Part shown: positions 1 through 9,058 of the stretch, one piece after another
Layout of the letters: every line of letters begins with the position of its first letter
Numbering within the stretch: the stretch's first letter is position 1
NCBI GenBank assembly: GCA_045542115.1
Contig: JAZQKK010000018.1
Location: 1-64,000 of the forward strand
Origin: RGIG995 sp045542115
GTDB lineage: Bacteria > Bacillota > Clostridia > Oscillospirales > UBA644
Direction: 5' to 3'
DNA length: 64,000 bases
Made by a program: the position numbers and the translations under genes
Notes under the pieces: model-generated
Databases searched by the model: none
The model's input: only the letters and a program-made list of their open reading frames with translations
What the model was told of the DNA's origin: nothing

Positions 1-3000
1 TCGAAGGTTACCGGAGAAAGATCCCTGTTCGGCGATAACGGTAACATCCGCATCGTTAATTCCAACCTTGACCTGGATGCTACCAATTACAATATCTTTA
101 CTACCAGCGGCGGCGCCTTGAAGATGCTGAGCGGTACCGTCTACGCTGACATTACAGGAACCTTCGGTGCAATTTACGCCAACAGCGATCTGGAATTCGG
201 CGGCACGGATCAGGCTTTGAATCTGTACGTCAACACCGATACCAAAGAAAACTCCCTGTCCAGATGGGCAATCAACTCCGAAATTGCCAATAAGACCGTT
301 ACCTTCGGCAAGAACGTCCACGCGGACATCTACGCCTGCTACGCTGCCATCCATAGCAGTAACGGCGGCGACGTTACCATTAAAGACGGCGCCGTGGTGA
401 ACGCTTACGTTACCTCCCGCGGCAAGGTAGAATCCAACTGGGGCAATACCGGCCGTGCCATTATGGGTGACAATTCCAACGTCGTTATCGACAACGCCAC
501 CGTTTACGCAGAAGCGTACGCTCAGGCCATCGCTGCCTGCGCTACCGGTGCTTTGACCATCAAGAACGATGCTCAGGTCACTGCGAAGACTACGGTTGCC
601 GATACTGCCATCTACGTTGCTAAGACGCTTGAAATCAGCGACGATACGAACAACGACAAGACGACTACGGTGAACGCTACCGCGACCACCAGTTTTGCCA
701 TTGATGCAACCGGCTTGAAGGTTACCGGCGGCGTTGTGAATGCCACCGCTTCTGTGAAGACCTCCTGGCAGGGCGCTCTCCGAGTTGTGAACTACGAACA
801 GACCAACGGTACGGTTAACGTAACTCTCAAAAATCCCGATGCTGGTACCGGAACGGCAGTTGCCCTCCTGTTCGCTGAAAACGACAGCGCTACCGCAGAA
901 TTCAAGGGCGGTACGTTGAACATCGTTCAAGAAGGTGTCGGCAATGCGAAATCCCGTGTCTACGGTATTTGGACCAACCGCACCAACCTGAACTTCAAGG
1001 GCACTGACATTAACATCGACATTTATCAGAATCCCGGTACGGCTGACCTGGTCGGCGGTATCAAGGTTCAGAGAGGCTACGCTATCAACGTCACCGGCGG
1101 TTCCATTGACTTCCGCGGCAACAAGAACGCGGCAATGTTCCGTCTTGACGATCCCAACACTGCATTGAATATCACCGGCGGTGAAGTGACCGGTGACACC
1201 GGTACCTTCGTTGGTTACGTGGGCGGTACTGACGGTGCTTCCGTTAAGATTACCAAGGACGCCAAGGTTGACGTTTACTACACCGCTTCTGCTAACCGTT
1301 CCGGTTCCGGTACTTTGAAGGATTCCGACGTGGCTAAGGACATTTGGATGCTGAATGCCGCCTGGACGAACACTCAAAACTGGTTGACCACCGGAAACTG
1401 GAATAAGGACGGCGTCAAGGCTCCCAATGCTACCCAGGTTCTTATCGTTGATAAGGACGGCGGCAGACACTTCCTGGCCCTCGATGGCGTGAAGCAATAT
1501 CCCGCTACCGGCGTAGCTCAGTTCATCCTCAGCAAGAACGCTGACGATAACTTGGTTCTGACCGTCAACGACGTTGCGAAGGATACCATCAAGAAGGTCG
1601 ACGTTAACGGTAACGTGATCCTTTCCGTTGCGGAAGGTAAGACCGCAAATCTGGGTGCCGGTGAAAACTACGTGGTTCGTTGCTTGAACACGATGGACCT
1701 CGTCGGACCCGGTAAATTGGATATTCTCTATCCCACGCAGTACGCTATTCATTCTTATCAGTTGAACGTCACCGGCGGTACGGTCAAGGCAGAAGCCACC
1801 GTGACCACCGAATCCTGGAACGCTATCCACGGTGCGAACGGACTGACCATCTCCGGCGGTCACGTCATCACCATCGGCGGACACAACGTCCTGACCGGTT
1901 ACGGTGAAGGCGGCGTTCTGATCACCGGCGGTACGGTAGAATCCACCGCGAGAAACTCCAACGGTATCCGCGGCTCTAAGATTAAGATCACCGACGGTAA
2001 CGTTACCATTCACTCTTCGCCCAACGGCGGTCTCCACGTTTCCGATACTGTTAGCGGAAATATCGAGATCCTCGGCGGTATCGTGAACATAAACGCTGCA
2101 ACCGCAGGTATTTCCAACTACACCGCGAATGATACCCGAATCGTTGGCGATATCATCATCGGCGGCGGTGCACAAGTCACCGTTACCGGTACCAGCGACC
2201 TCATCAAGCAGGATTCCAAGACCCAGAAGGTTCTGATTGAAGATTCTACGGTATTGCTCAACGCGAAGGGCAACGCGATTCTCTGTCAGGGTGCTCTTAT
2301 CTTCGGTAAGGATGCGGACGTTGACATCAATAACGTAAGCAGCATTGCTATCAACGTTGGTCTCAACGGTCTTCTGAAATCGGAAGATGGCGCTGACGTC
2401 GTCGTGAACGTCAACAACATCACCACCAACGGTTGGTGCACTGCCGTCAACGTTGCAGGCGACGTGGAATTCAACGGCGGTAAGATGGAAATCAATATGG
2501 AAACCGGTGAATACTCTCAGTATCATCAGCGTATCCTTGTTGGTCTGCATATGGTTGCTCAGTCCTACGAATTGCGTAAGGCTAACTTTAACGGCGGTAC
2601 GTTGAACATCAATATCAAGAACAACTACGCCGACCCGACCTATCAGATTCTCCAAAATGGCGCACCTGCCACTGCTTGGGGTGCAAACCGTAACTACGCG
2701 CTCTTCGGTAAGTGGCTGACTGAAATTAACCTTGCAGGCACCGATATTACCGCAAACTTCGAAACTCAGACAAAGAACAACGACGGCGGATTCCTGGGTA
2801 TTCAGGCTTATCCCACCACCGTGAACGTGTCCGGCGGTAAACTGAACTGCCAAGGCAGTGCGGATATCTTCGCAATGTTCCGCAACGACACCAGCGAAGC
2901 GAAGTTCAACCTGACCGGCGGTGAAATCACCGGTTCTGCCAACACCTTCTGGTACGCCAACGGTGCGGTGGATCAAGTGATGACCATCACTCCCGGTGCG

Positions 3001-5307
3001 AAGATTGACTTCTACAATTACAGCGGCGACTGCCGTATTCTTGGTACCGCAAACCCCTACAACAACAGCTATCCCAGCTGGTACGTAGACGACGGCGTTT
3101 CCTACCTGAACGGCTGCTCGATGGCCAGCAACTCCCAGTTCCTGACCACCGGCAACTGGACCGAAGACGGCCTGGCAACTCAGGTTGAAATCAAGGTTCA
3201 GGAAGGTTCTTCCATCAAGACCTACGAGCTGAATCCCTTTAATCCCGAAGGAAGCCGCTTCTATCCCGCAGGTACTGATCCGATGACCGCGAAGGCTTAC
3301 CTGTCCGCAAACGGCACGTTGCAGATCAACGGCCTGGATGCGAAACAGCTGATTGCCAACGGTAACATCGACGTGGTTTTGAAGGGCAACAACACCATTG
3401 CTCAGAATAGCTACCATACCATTCTTGCCTTTAATGACTTGACGGTACGCGGCGATGGCGTTCTGAACGTCAGCGGCACCGACTACGTGGTTTACTCCCA
3501 GTATGGTAGCAAGATCGAAGTCGGTGAAAAGGCTGTTCTGAACGTGGTTGCCACCGAAGGTAACGCGATCCACGTCAACAACCAGTACCACGATAAGATC
3601 TCCGTTGTCATCAAGGACGATGCGAAGGTCAATATCGATGCAATGGAAAAATTCACCGTTAACGATGAAGGTAAGGTTTCTTACAGCGACAACGGACGCG
3701 GTATCTACATCCGTGGTTACGAAGCTTCCGTTGACATCCTGGACAACGCAGAAGTGAATATGAACGTCACTGACCAGGGCATTTACGTCTACGCTATCGC
3801 GAAGGAAGACGTTTTGGATAAGGCCATCGTCAACGTCGCAGGTAACGCTAAGGTCAACATTGACGGCGCATACGGATGCTACGTCCAAGGCCAGCAATCG
3901 ACTCTGAACATCTCTGACGATGCGAAGGTTGATGTGACCGGTGAATACGGTATCTGGGTGACCGGTGCCGAAGCTACCGCTACGGTGAGCGATTCCGCTT
4001 CTCTGAAACTCCACGACCTGACCAGAGATGCTATCGTCGTTAAGAACAACTCCTTGGCTACGGCGAAGGATGTGAAGCAGACCGCTACCCTCAACGTGAC
4101 CGATAAGGCCACCGTCATCGGTGATAACATCGGCCGGTACGGTATTTCCATCCATTCCGAAGCGAAGAATGCCGAAGGCAACGTTGTTCCCGGTGTGAAC
4201 CTGCTCAACGTTACCGATGAAGCCCTGGTTGATATGACCACCGCTTGCAGCACGATGTATATGAGCGGCAGCGCGGTTGGTACCGTCTCCAAGGTCAACA
4301 TCGCCGATAAGGCCAACGTGAACCTGACCAATGAAAGCGCAACCAGCGCAGACGGTTCGGCTATCTACATCGTCGGTAAGGAAAGTGATATCGATATCAC
4401 CACCACCGGTACGGTGAACCTGGTTGGTAAATCTGCAAACTGGCACGCTGCAATGTATGTTGGTACCGAAAAGACCGACATCGTCATTAAAGACGCGAAG
4501 GTCAACATCACCAACATCCAGAATACTTCTTACGAAGCTCTCAACGCCGAGAAGAAGAACACCTTCGCCGGTGACTTGTCCAACGCGATGAGAATCGGCC
4601 ACGATAACAAGGATGCTTCCGGCAACCTGACCATCTGTGGCAACGCGGTTCTGACCTCTCACGCCGAACGTAGCGGCACGAAGTACAGCAACCGTGCTCA
4701 CGGTATCTTCCTGCATCCCGGTATGACGCTGACTGTTGCGGATAACGCACAGGCCAACTTCTCCGCCGGCGGTGATTCCAAGGCTTATACCGGTGCCGGT
4801 CTCCACTTGAAGGGCAGCAACGTTGTCGTTACCGATAACGCTACGCTGAGATCTTCTGTGGATGGTACTGCCGTTTCCGCTATCACCTTCGAAGGAAACG
4901 CTTCGATGACGGTTGATAAGTACGGTATTGCCTTCCTCGACGGTGGCAAGGATGCTTCTGCAATCCGCGGCTACTACAAGGATGACAAACCCACCGTTAC
5001 CGTGAAAGACGGCGGACGCGTCTTTATGACCGGTGATCCCGCTATGAACTTGAAGGTCGGTTCCTTCACCTTCACCGTTGCCGAAGTAGAAGCCGGTAAG
5101 GATAAGGAAACCTCCAAGGAACAGAAGCTGGAACTGGTTCAGAAGAAGTACTCTGATTACGGCTACGTTGTCTTGAAGGGCAATATGCGCAACCCGAAGA
5201 CTTCCGATCTGGTTGTCACCTCTGTTGTTATCGCAGCTGTTCTGGCCGCGGCGGCAGCAGTTGCTGTTATCGTAATTCGGAAGAAGAAGGTTCAAAAAGA
5301 GGACTAA
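1..5307 (+). CDS. Giant beta-helix surface protein, cell-wall anchored (5' end missing)
   Basis: The frame is open from the first base, so the gene is truncated by the window edge; 1768 residues remain. The protein is made of short rungs rich in Gly, Asn, Thr, Val and Asp with recurrent V-x-G-G-x-V/I and D-x-A-x-V turns, as in parallel beta-helix or pectate-lyase-like surface proteins. A larger module of about 587 residues is repeated: LTTGNW is encoded near bases 1381 and 3144, each followed by a similar domain. The C terminus has the order expected of a sortase substrate: NPKTS, a hydrophobic Ala/Val stretch, then RKKK. NPKTS resembles the NP-x-T-N/S/G signals of class B sortases, and a class B sortase lies at 62685-63755. 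Its role is unknown; adhesion or glycan binding is a guess. Codon use is strongly biased towards C-ending codons, which suggests high expression. Confidence 0.85.
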   Translation, partial: SKVTGERSLFGDNGNIRIVNSNLDLDATNYNIFTTSGGALKMLSGTVYADITGTFGAIYANSDLEFGGTDQALNLYVNTDTKENSLSRWAINSEIANKTVTFGKNVHADIYACYAAIHSSNGGDVTIKDGAVVNAYVTSRGKVESNWGNTGRAIMGDNSNVVIDNATVYAEAYAQAIAACATGALTIKNDAQVTAKTTVADTAIYVAKTLEISDDTNNDKTTTVNATATTSFAIDATGLKVTGGVVNATASVKTSWQGALRVVNYEQTNGTVNVTLKNPDAGTGTAVALLFAENDSATAEFKGGTLNIVQEGVGNAKSRVYGIWTNRTNLNFKGTDINIDIYQNPGTADLVGGIKVQRGYAINVTGGSIDFRGNKNAAMFRLDDPNTALNITGGEVTGDTGTFVGYVGGTDGASVKITKDAKVDVYYTASANRSGSGTLKDSDVAKDIWMLNAAWTNTQNWLTTGNWNKDGVKAPNATQVLIVDKDGGRHFLALDGVKQYPATGVAQFILSKNADDNLVLTVNDVAKDTIKKVDVNGNVILSVAEGKTANLGAGENYVVRCLNTMDLVGPGKLDILYPTQYAIHSYQLNVTGGTVKAEATVTTESWNAIHGANGLTISGGHVITIGGHNVLTGYGEGGVLITGGTVESTARNSNGIRGSKIKITDGNVTIHSSPNGGLHVSDTVSGNIEILGGIVNINAATAGISNYTANDTRIVGDIIIGGGAQVTVTGTSDLIKQDSKTQKVLIEDSTVLLNAKGNAILCQGALIFGKDADVDINNVSSIAINVGLNGLLKSEDGADVVVNVNNITTNGWCTAVNVAGDVEFNGGKMEINMETGEYSQYHQRILVGLHMVAQSYELRKANFNGGTLNINIKNNYADPTYQILQNGAPATAWGANRNYALFGKWLTEINLAGTDITANFETQTKNNDGGFLGIQAYPTTVNVSGGKLNCQGSADIFAMFRNDTSEAKFNLTGGEITGSANTFWYANGAVDQVMTITPGAKIDFYNYSGDCRILGTANPYNNSYPSWYVDDGVSYLNGCSMASNSQFLTTGNWTEDGLATQVEIKVQEGSSIKTYELNPFNPEGSRFYPAGTDPMTAKAYLSANGTLQINGLDAKQLIANGNIDVVLKGNNTIAQNSYHTILAFNDLTVRGDGVLNVSGTDYVVYSQYGSKIEVGEKAVLNVVATEGNAIHVNNQYHDKISVVIKDDAKVNIDAMEKFTVNDEGKVSYSDNGRGIYIRGYEASVDILDNAEVNMNVTDQGIYVYAIAKEDVLDKAIVNVAGNAKVNIDGAYGCYVQGQQSTLNISDDAKVDVTGEYGIWVTGAEATATVSDSASLKLHDLTRDAIVVKNNSLATAKDVKQTATLNVTDKATVIGDNIGRYGISIHSEAKNAEGNVVPGVNLLNVTDEALVDMTTACSTMYMSGSAVGTVSKVNIADKANVNLTNESATSADGSAIYIVGKESDIDITTTGTVNLVGKSANWHAAMYVGTEKTDIVIKDAKVNITNIQNTSYEALNAEKKNTFAGDLSNAMRIGHDNKDASGNLTICGNAVLTSHAERSGTKYSNRAHGIFLHPGMTLTVADNAQANFSAGGDSKAYTGAGLHLKGSNVVVTDNATLRSSVDGTAVSAITFEGNASMTVDKYGIAFLDGGKDASAIRGYYKDDKPTVTVKDGGRVFMTGDPAMNLKVGSFTFTVAEVEAGKDKETSKEQKLELVQKKYSDYGYVVLKGNMRNPKTSDLVVTSVVIAAVLAAAAAVAVIVIRKKKVQKED

Positions 5308-5333
5308 GTTGATTCTTTGAATGAACGAATAAG

Positions 5334-5370
5334 AACGGCGGCACGCAGAAATGCGTGTCGCCGTTTTTCA
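5334..5370 (+). terminator. Intrinsic terminator after the surface protein
   Basis: A 14-bp stem (5334-5347 with 5352-5365) with a GAAA loop is followed by a T run. It lies 27 bases after the stop codon. Confidence 0.85.
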
Positions 5371-5373
5371 TCT

Positions 5374-5403
5374 ACAAAAAGTTAGCATTTGCTAACTTTT
5401 TGT
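5374..5403. repeat. Perfect 13-bp inverted repeat, second terminator or operator
   Basis: Arms 5374-5386 and 5391-5403 are perfectly complementary with a 4-base ATTT loop; the core reads GTTAGCATTTGCTAAC. The arms end in A and T runs, so it could end transcription in both directions. It also ends 20 bp upstream of the copA -35 element, so a metal-responsive operator is possible. The sequence does not decide between these. Confidence 0.6.
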
Positions 5404-5422
5404 AAAAATTGAAGTAGGTTGC

Positions 5423-5451
5423 TTGTTTTTTGATTTTTTTTGTGCTATAAT
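5423..5451 (+). promoter_or_regulatory. sigA-type promoter of copA
   Basis: TTGTTT (5423-5428), 17-bp spacer, TATAAT (5446-5451) with the extended -10 TGC just before it. This places the transcript start near 5458 and rules out any copA start codon upstream of that. Confidence 0.85.
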
Positions 5452-5487
5452 AACCATAGAAAATACTTAAAAAAGAAGGAAAAAACC

Positions 5488-7959
5488 GTGAAAAAAAGTT
5501 ATCGGATTACGGGAATGTCCTGTGCCGCCTGTTCTGCCCGGGTGGAAAAAGCTGCGGTTTCGGTCAAGGGAATTTCGTCCGCTTCCGTGAATCTGGCTAC
5601 GGGAAAACTGACGGTGGACTTGGGCAACGCCACGGAGGAAATGCTCTTTTCTGCGATTCGCAAGGCGGGGTACGGAATTTCCACTTTGGAGCAACCGGTA
5701 AAAGAAGAAAAAAATCCGTTAAAGCTGCGGCTGGTCTTGTCCGCGATTTTTGCCATTCCTCTTTTTTATCTCGCGATGGGGCCGATGGTGGGGCTTTGGG
5801 TCCCCGGGTTTTTGTCTCCCGATGGGCACCCCTTCGTTTACGCCTTGACCCAAGGTATTTTGGCTTTGGGATGTATGATCATCGGGGAGTCTTTTTACCG
5901 AAAAGGACTTGCGGCCTTGTTTACCGGGCATCCGGATATGAACAGTCTGGTGGCGTTGGGAACCTTAGCGGGAATGGGGGCAAGCCTTTGGTCTTTGGCC
6001 CGCATCGTGCAAGGGGACGTCCACGGGGTCCATAACTTATATTTTGAGTCGGTGGGCGTCATTTTGACCTTGGTCACCTTGGGGAAGACGATGGAAGCCC
6101 GGTCCAAGAAGAAAACCTTTCAGGCCATTCGGGCGTTGACCGCCCTGACACCTCAGACGGCGGTAATTCGTACCGCAGATGGGGACCGAGAGATTCCCGT
6201 CGAAGACCTGCGTCCCGGCCAAATTGCGGTGGTCCGACCCGGCGGACGGATTCCCGGAGACGGCACAGTCCATTCCGGAAGTGCCGCGGTGGATGAGTCG
6301 ATGCTCACGGGGGAATCGGTCCCCGTAGAAAAACTTCCGGGCGACAAGGTCTGGGCGGCGACGGTGAACCAAAACGGTGAACTATTGGTTCAAATCGAGA
6401 AAACCGGGGAAGAAACGGTGTTGTCGGGCGTGATTCGTTTGGTGGAAGACGCTCAGGGGAATAAAGCCCCCGTGGCCCGGTTGGCAGATAAGATCGCCGG
6501 CGTTTTCGTTCCGGTGGTTTTAGCCATTGCAGTGCTTTCCGCCGCCGGATGGTGGATTGCAGGAAAAGACCCGGCGTTTATCTTAAATATTTTCGTATCA
6601 GTTTTGGTCATTGCCTGCCCCTGTGCTCTGGGATTGGCTACCCCCACCGCCATCTTGGTGGGAACGGGAAAAGGGGCCTCTCAGGGAATTTTAATCAAAG
6701 GCGGAGACGTGCTGGAACGCCTCGCTTCGGTGGATACGGTGGTGTTTGATAAAACCGGAACGCTGACCGAAGGCCGGCCCTACGTGACCGATTTGATTCC
6801 CGCCCCCGGTGTGACCGAGCGTGAATTACTCTATTTTACTTCCGGTGCGGAGACCCCTTCGGAGCATCCCTTGGCTCAGGGCATCGTTCAAGAGGCCGAG
6901 CGCCGGGGAATCGAACCGGCTTGCGTTGATACCTTTGAGGCCATCGGTGGAATGGGCGTTTCCGCCCAGGTGGACGGTCATTCCCTTCGATTGGGAACCG
7001 CCGAAGGGATGAAGGACGTTTGTATTCTGCCGTCTCAGGCTCTTTTGACCGCCGAAACCTGTGCTGAACAGGGGAAGACCCCGGTTTTTGTGGTAAAAGA
7101 CGGAGAATATCTGGGTTTGATTGCTTTGGCTGACCGGGAACGACCCGAAAGTAAAGCGGCGGTAGAATTGCTGAAAGACCACGGAATTCAAGTGGTAATG
7201 CTCACGGGAGACCGGAAAAAGACCGCGCTCGCCATTGCAGAGACCTTGGGAATCGACCGGGTAGAAGGGGAAGTTTTGCCCCACCAAAAGCACGAAGTTA
7301 TCCGCACGTTGAAGCAGTCCGGCCACATCGTTGCGATGGTTGGAGACGGTATCAACGATGCTCCGGCGTTAGCCGAAGCGGACGTGGGAATCGCCATCGG
7401 GTCGGGAACGGATATTGCCATTGATTCCGCCGATTTGGTGCTGATGAAAAACGACCCCCGAGGGGTTTGGTCTGCTATCAAGCTTTCCCGGGCGACGTTG
7501 CGAAATATCAAACAAAATCTTTTTTGGGCCTTTGCCTACAATACGGCGGGGATTCCCGCGGCGGCAGGTCTTTTGACCTTGTTCGGCGGTCCCTTACTCA
7601 ATCCGATGATTGGGGCGGCGGCAATGTCTCTCTCGTCGGTGTTCGTTGTGGGGAATGCCCTGCGGCTGAATCGGTTAAAGCTGGCCCTTCCTGCCGTGCA
7701 GTGCTCTGAAAAATCTTGCGAAATTTCATTGAAAAAGGAGAATAACTCTATGAAAACTACGGTTCTGCTCGTTCCCGATATGATGTGCGGCCATTGTGAA
7801 AAGGCCATTCGCTCCGCCCTGACCAAGGTGGACGGCGTGGGAGAAATTGCGGTGGATCTAACGGCAAAGACCGTTGCGGTGCAACACGAACAAACCGTAA
7901 CGGCGCAGGTACTTCTCGATACCGTCGCCGCAGAGGATTTCCATCCGGAATTGCAATAA
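5488..7959 (+). CDS. copA: Copper-exporting P1B-type ATPase CopA with a C-terminal CopZ-like domain
   Basis: Pumps Cu(I) across the membrane at the cost of ATP. The 823-residue product has an N-terminal heavy-metal domain (GMSCAAC, Cys12 and Cys15), the membrane metal site CPC (377-379), the phosphorylated DKTGT (Asp422), the SEHP motif and the hinge GDGINDAPAL. The YN and MSLSS motifs in the last two membrane helices fit the Cu+ group. The GTG start at 5488 is preceded by AAGAAGGA and lies downstream of the promoter; longer starts begin before the transcript. Unusually, the frame runs on after the last helix through a roughly 20-residue linker into a second heavy-metal domain (755-823, Cys767 and Cys770) that looks like a free copper chaperone CopZ. 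An internal ribosome binding site precedes this domain. Confidence 0.95.
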   Translation: MKKSYRITGMSCAACSARVEKAAVSVKGISSASVNLATGKLTVDLGNATEEMLFSAIRKAGYGISTLEQPVKEEKNPLKLRLVLSAIFAIPLFYLAMGPMVGLWVPGFLSPDGHPFVYALTQGILALGCMIIGESFYRKGLAALFTGHPDMNSLVALGTLAGMGASLWSLARIVQGDVHGVHNLYFESVGVILTLVTLGKTMEARSKKKTFQAIRALTALTPQTAVIRTADGDREIPVEDLRPGQIAVVRPGGRIPGDGTVHSGSAAVDESMLTGESVPVEKLPGDKVWAATVNQNGELLVQIEKTGEETVLSGVIRLVEDAQGNKAPVARLADKIAGVFVPVVLAIAVLSAAGWWIAGKDPAFILNIFVSVLVIACPCALGLATPTAILVGTGKGASQGILIKGGDVLERLASVDTVVFDKTGTLTEGRPYVTDLIPAPGVTERELLYFTSGAETPSEHPLAQGIVQEAERRGIEPACVDTFEAIGGMGVSAQVDGHSLRLGTAEGMKDVCILPSQALLTAETCAEQGKTPVFVVKDGEYLGLIALADRERPESKAAVELLKDHGIQVVMLTGDRKKTALAIAETLGIDRVEGEVLPHQKHEVIRTLKQSGHIVAMVGDGINDAPALAEADVGIAIGSGTDIAIDSADLVLMKNDPRGVWSAIKLSRATLRNIKQNLFWAFAYNTAGIPAAAGLLTLFGGPLLNPMIGAAAMSLSSVFVVGNALRLNRLKLALPAVQCSEKSCEISLKKENNSMKTTVLLVPDMMCGHCEKAIRSALTKVDGVGEIAVDLTAKTVAVQHEQTVTAQVLLDTVAAEDFHPELQ
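7737..7752 (+). promoter_or_regulatory. copZ: Internal ribosome binding site and ATG for a free CopZ-like chaperone
   Basis: GGAG at 7737-7740 lies 9 bases before an ATG at 7750 that is in frame with copA. Translation from here would give a 69-residue metallochaperone with the M-C-G-H-C site. No stop codon separates it from copA. Whether the site is used is inference. Confidence 0.6.
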
Positions 7960-7986
7960 AATTACTTCCTTTTGCGTACTCTTATA

Positions 7987-8000
7987 TAAGTATATACTTA
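7987..8000. promoter_or_regulatory. 14-bp perfect palindrome, candidate operator
   Basis: TAAGTATATACTTA is its own reverse complement. It lies between copA and the XRE gene, over a possible -10 region (TATACT at 7993, poor -35 TTGCGT at 7972). Autoregulation by the XRE protein is a reasonable guess only. Confidence 0.45.
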
Positions 8001-8022
8001 GATAAGGGGATTGTCAAGAGGG

Positions 8023-8044
8023 GATATATTGATTAAAATATATC
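8023..8044. promoter_or_regulatory. Second dyad upstream of the XRE gene
   Basis: GATATAT (8023-8029) and ATATATC (8038-8044) are exact inverted arms with 8 bases between. They end about 5 bases before the ribosome binding site of the XRE gene, where a bound repressor could block transcription. Confidence 0.4.
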
Positions 8045-8062
8045 TTGAAAGGAAGTGATAAC

Positions 8063-8263
8063 GTGGTTCAATTAACCTTGCATCGTTATCTGGACAAAAT
8101 GGGGATTACCAGGTATGAGGTTGCAAAGAGGACTGGAATCCGTTTTCAAATTATTGATAACTATTATAAAAATAAAGTCGTCCGATACGACAGCGACATT
8201 TTGAACCGCATTTGTGAAGCGGTAGGGTGTGACATTTCGGATATTATCGAATATCGAAAATAA
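8063..8263 (+). CDS. Small XRE-family DNA-binding regulator
   Basis: A 66-residue protein that is essentially one Cro/CI-type helix-turn-helix of the short HTH_26/HTH_3 kind: R-Y-E-V-A-K-R-T-G-I as the first helix pair, then I-I-D-N-Y-Y-K-N-K, and an ending ICEAVGCDISDIIEY typical of this family. The GTG at 8063 is chosen because AAGGAAGTG lies about 7 bases upstream; a TTG at 8045 in the same frame has no such site. It follows copA by about 100 bases that hold two dyads, so it probably has its own promoter and may control itself. Its targets are unknown, and a role in copper control is not shown. Confidence 0.8.
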   Translation: MVQLTLHRYLDKMGITRYEVAKRTGIRFQIIDNYYKNKVVRYDSDILNRICEAVGCDISDIIEYRK

Positions 8264-8297
8264 AAGAAGCGTGAACGAACTCGTTCACGCTTCTTTT
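8262..8297. terminator. Bidirectional terminator between XRE gene and tcdA
   Basis: A 17-bp perfect stem (8262-8278 with 8281-8297) with A and T runs at its ends overlaps the stop codons of both convergent genes. Confidence 0.9.
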
Positions 8298-8994
8298 ATT
8301 TTGTTAAATCCATTACCGTTTCCCTTGCTAAAATCAAGCCGGCGCAGGCGGGGACGAAGATCATACTTCCCGGGGCGTGGCGGCCGGTGGCTTCTTCGGA
8401 GACCACCGTTTTTTTCGGTTCTTCGTCCGAGTAGACCACTTTCAGACGGGAGATGCCCCGCTGTTTTAATTCCCGGCGTAAGACTCGGGCCAAGGGACAT
8501 CCTTGGGTTTTGTACAGGTCGGTCACTTGCAGTTTGGTGGGGTCGGTCTTATTGCCCGTTCCCATCGAGGATATGATGGGAATTCCTGTCTCCGTCGCCC
8601 GGCAAATCAGGTGGATTTTCGAGGTGACCGTGTCGATGGCGTCAATAATATAGTCAAAGGAGGAAAGGTCGATTTGATGGGCGTTTTCCGGGGTGTAGAA
8701 CAATTCCACCGGGTGGACGGTACAGTCCGGAGCGATGGAACGAATTCGTTTTGCCGCAACGTCGGTCTTTTTTTGTCCCACCGTCTCTTGGGTGGAATAT
8801 AACTGCCGGTTCAAATTCGATTCGGAAAACACGTCGCAATCCACCACCGTGATTTCCCCAACCCCCGTGCGGGCCAAGGCTTCTACGGCATATCCACCCA
8901 CGCCGCCCAGGCCGAACACCGCCACGTGGACGTTTTTCAACAATTCGATTTTTTCTTTTCCGAGCATCAACTCGGTGCGCTCCCATCGACTCAT
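8296..8994 (-). CDS. tcdA: tRNA threonylcarbamoyladenosine dehydratase TcdA (ThiF/E1-like)
   Basis: Catalyses ATP-dependent dehydration of t6A37 in tRNA to cyclic ct6A. The 232-residue protein starts MSRWERTELMLG and has the E1-like nucleotide fold: V-F-G-L-G-G-V-G-G, then VDCDVFSESNLNRQL, then D-Y-I-I-D-A-I-D-T and the C-terminal GSMIFVPACAG. These fit the YgdL/CsdL group rather than ThiF or MoeB, which carry zinc cysteine pairs. The ATG at 8994 is chosen for AAAAGGAG ahead of it; the frame stays open further up, but that part overlaps the promoter. It is transcribed alone and converges on the XRE gene. Confidence 0.93.
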   Translation of the reverse strand: MSRWERTELMLGKEKIELLKNVHVAVFGLGGVGGYAVEALARTGVGEITVVDCDVFSESNLNRQLYSTQETVGQKKTDVAAKRIRSIAPDCTVHPVELFYTPENAHQIDLSSFDYIIDAIDTVTSKIHLICRATETGIPIISSMGTGNKTDPTKLQVTDLYKTQGCPLARVLRRELKQRGISRLKVVYSDEEPKKTVVSEEATGRHAPGSMIFVPACAGLILARETVMDLTK

Positions 8995-9021
8995 ACCGTT
9001 CTCCTTTTTGCTTCTGTTTCC

Positions 9022-9050
9022 ATTATACCTTGTTTTTCGGTGTCTGTCAA
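9022..9050 (-). promoter_or_regulatory. sigA-type promoter of tcdA
   Basis: On the minus strand TTGACA (9050-9045), 17-bp spacer, TATAAT (9027-9022). Confidence 0.85.
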
Positions 9051-9058
9051 GGATTTTT

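Noticed and set aside
1..5307. Recurring short DNA words in the first gene as a repeat array or CRISPR
   Set aside because: The repeats follow the reading frame and protein rungs, with no constant spacer length.
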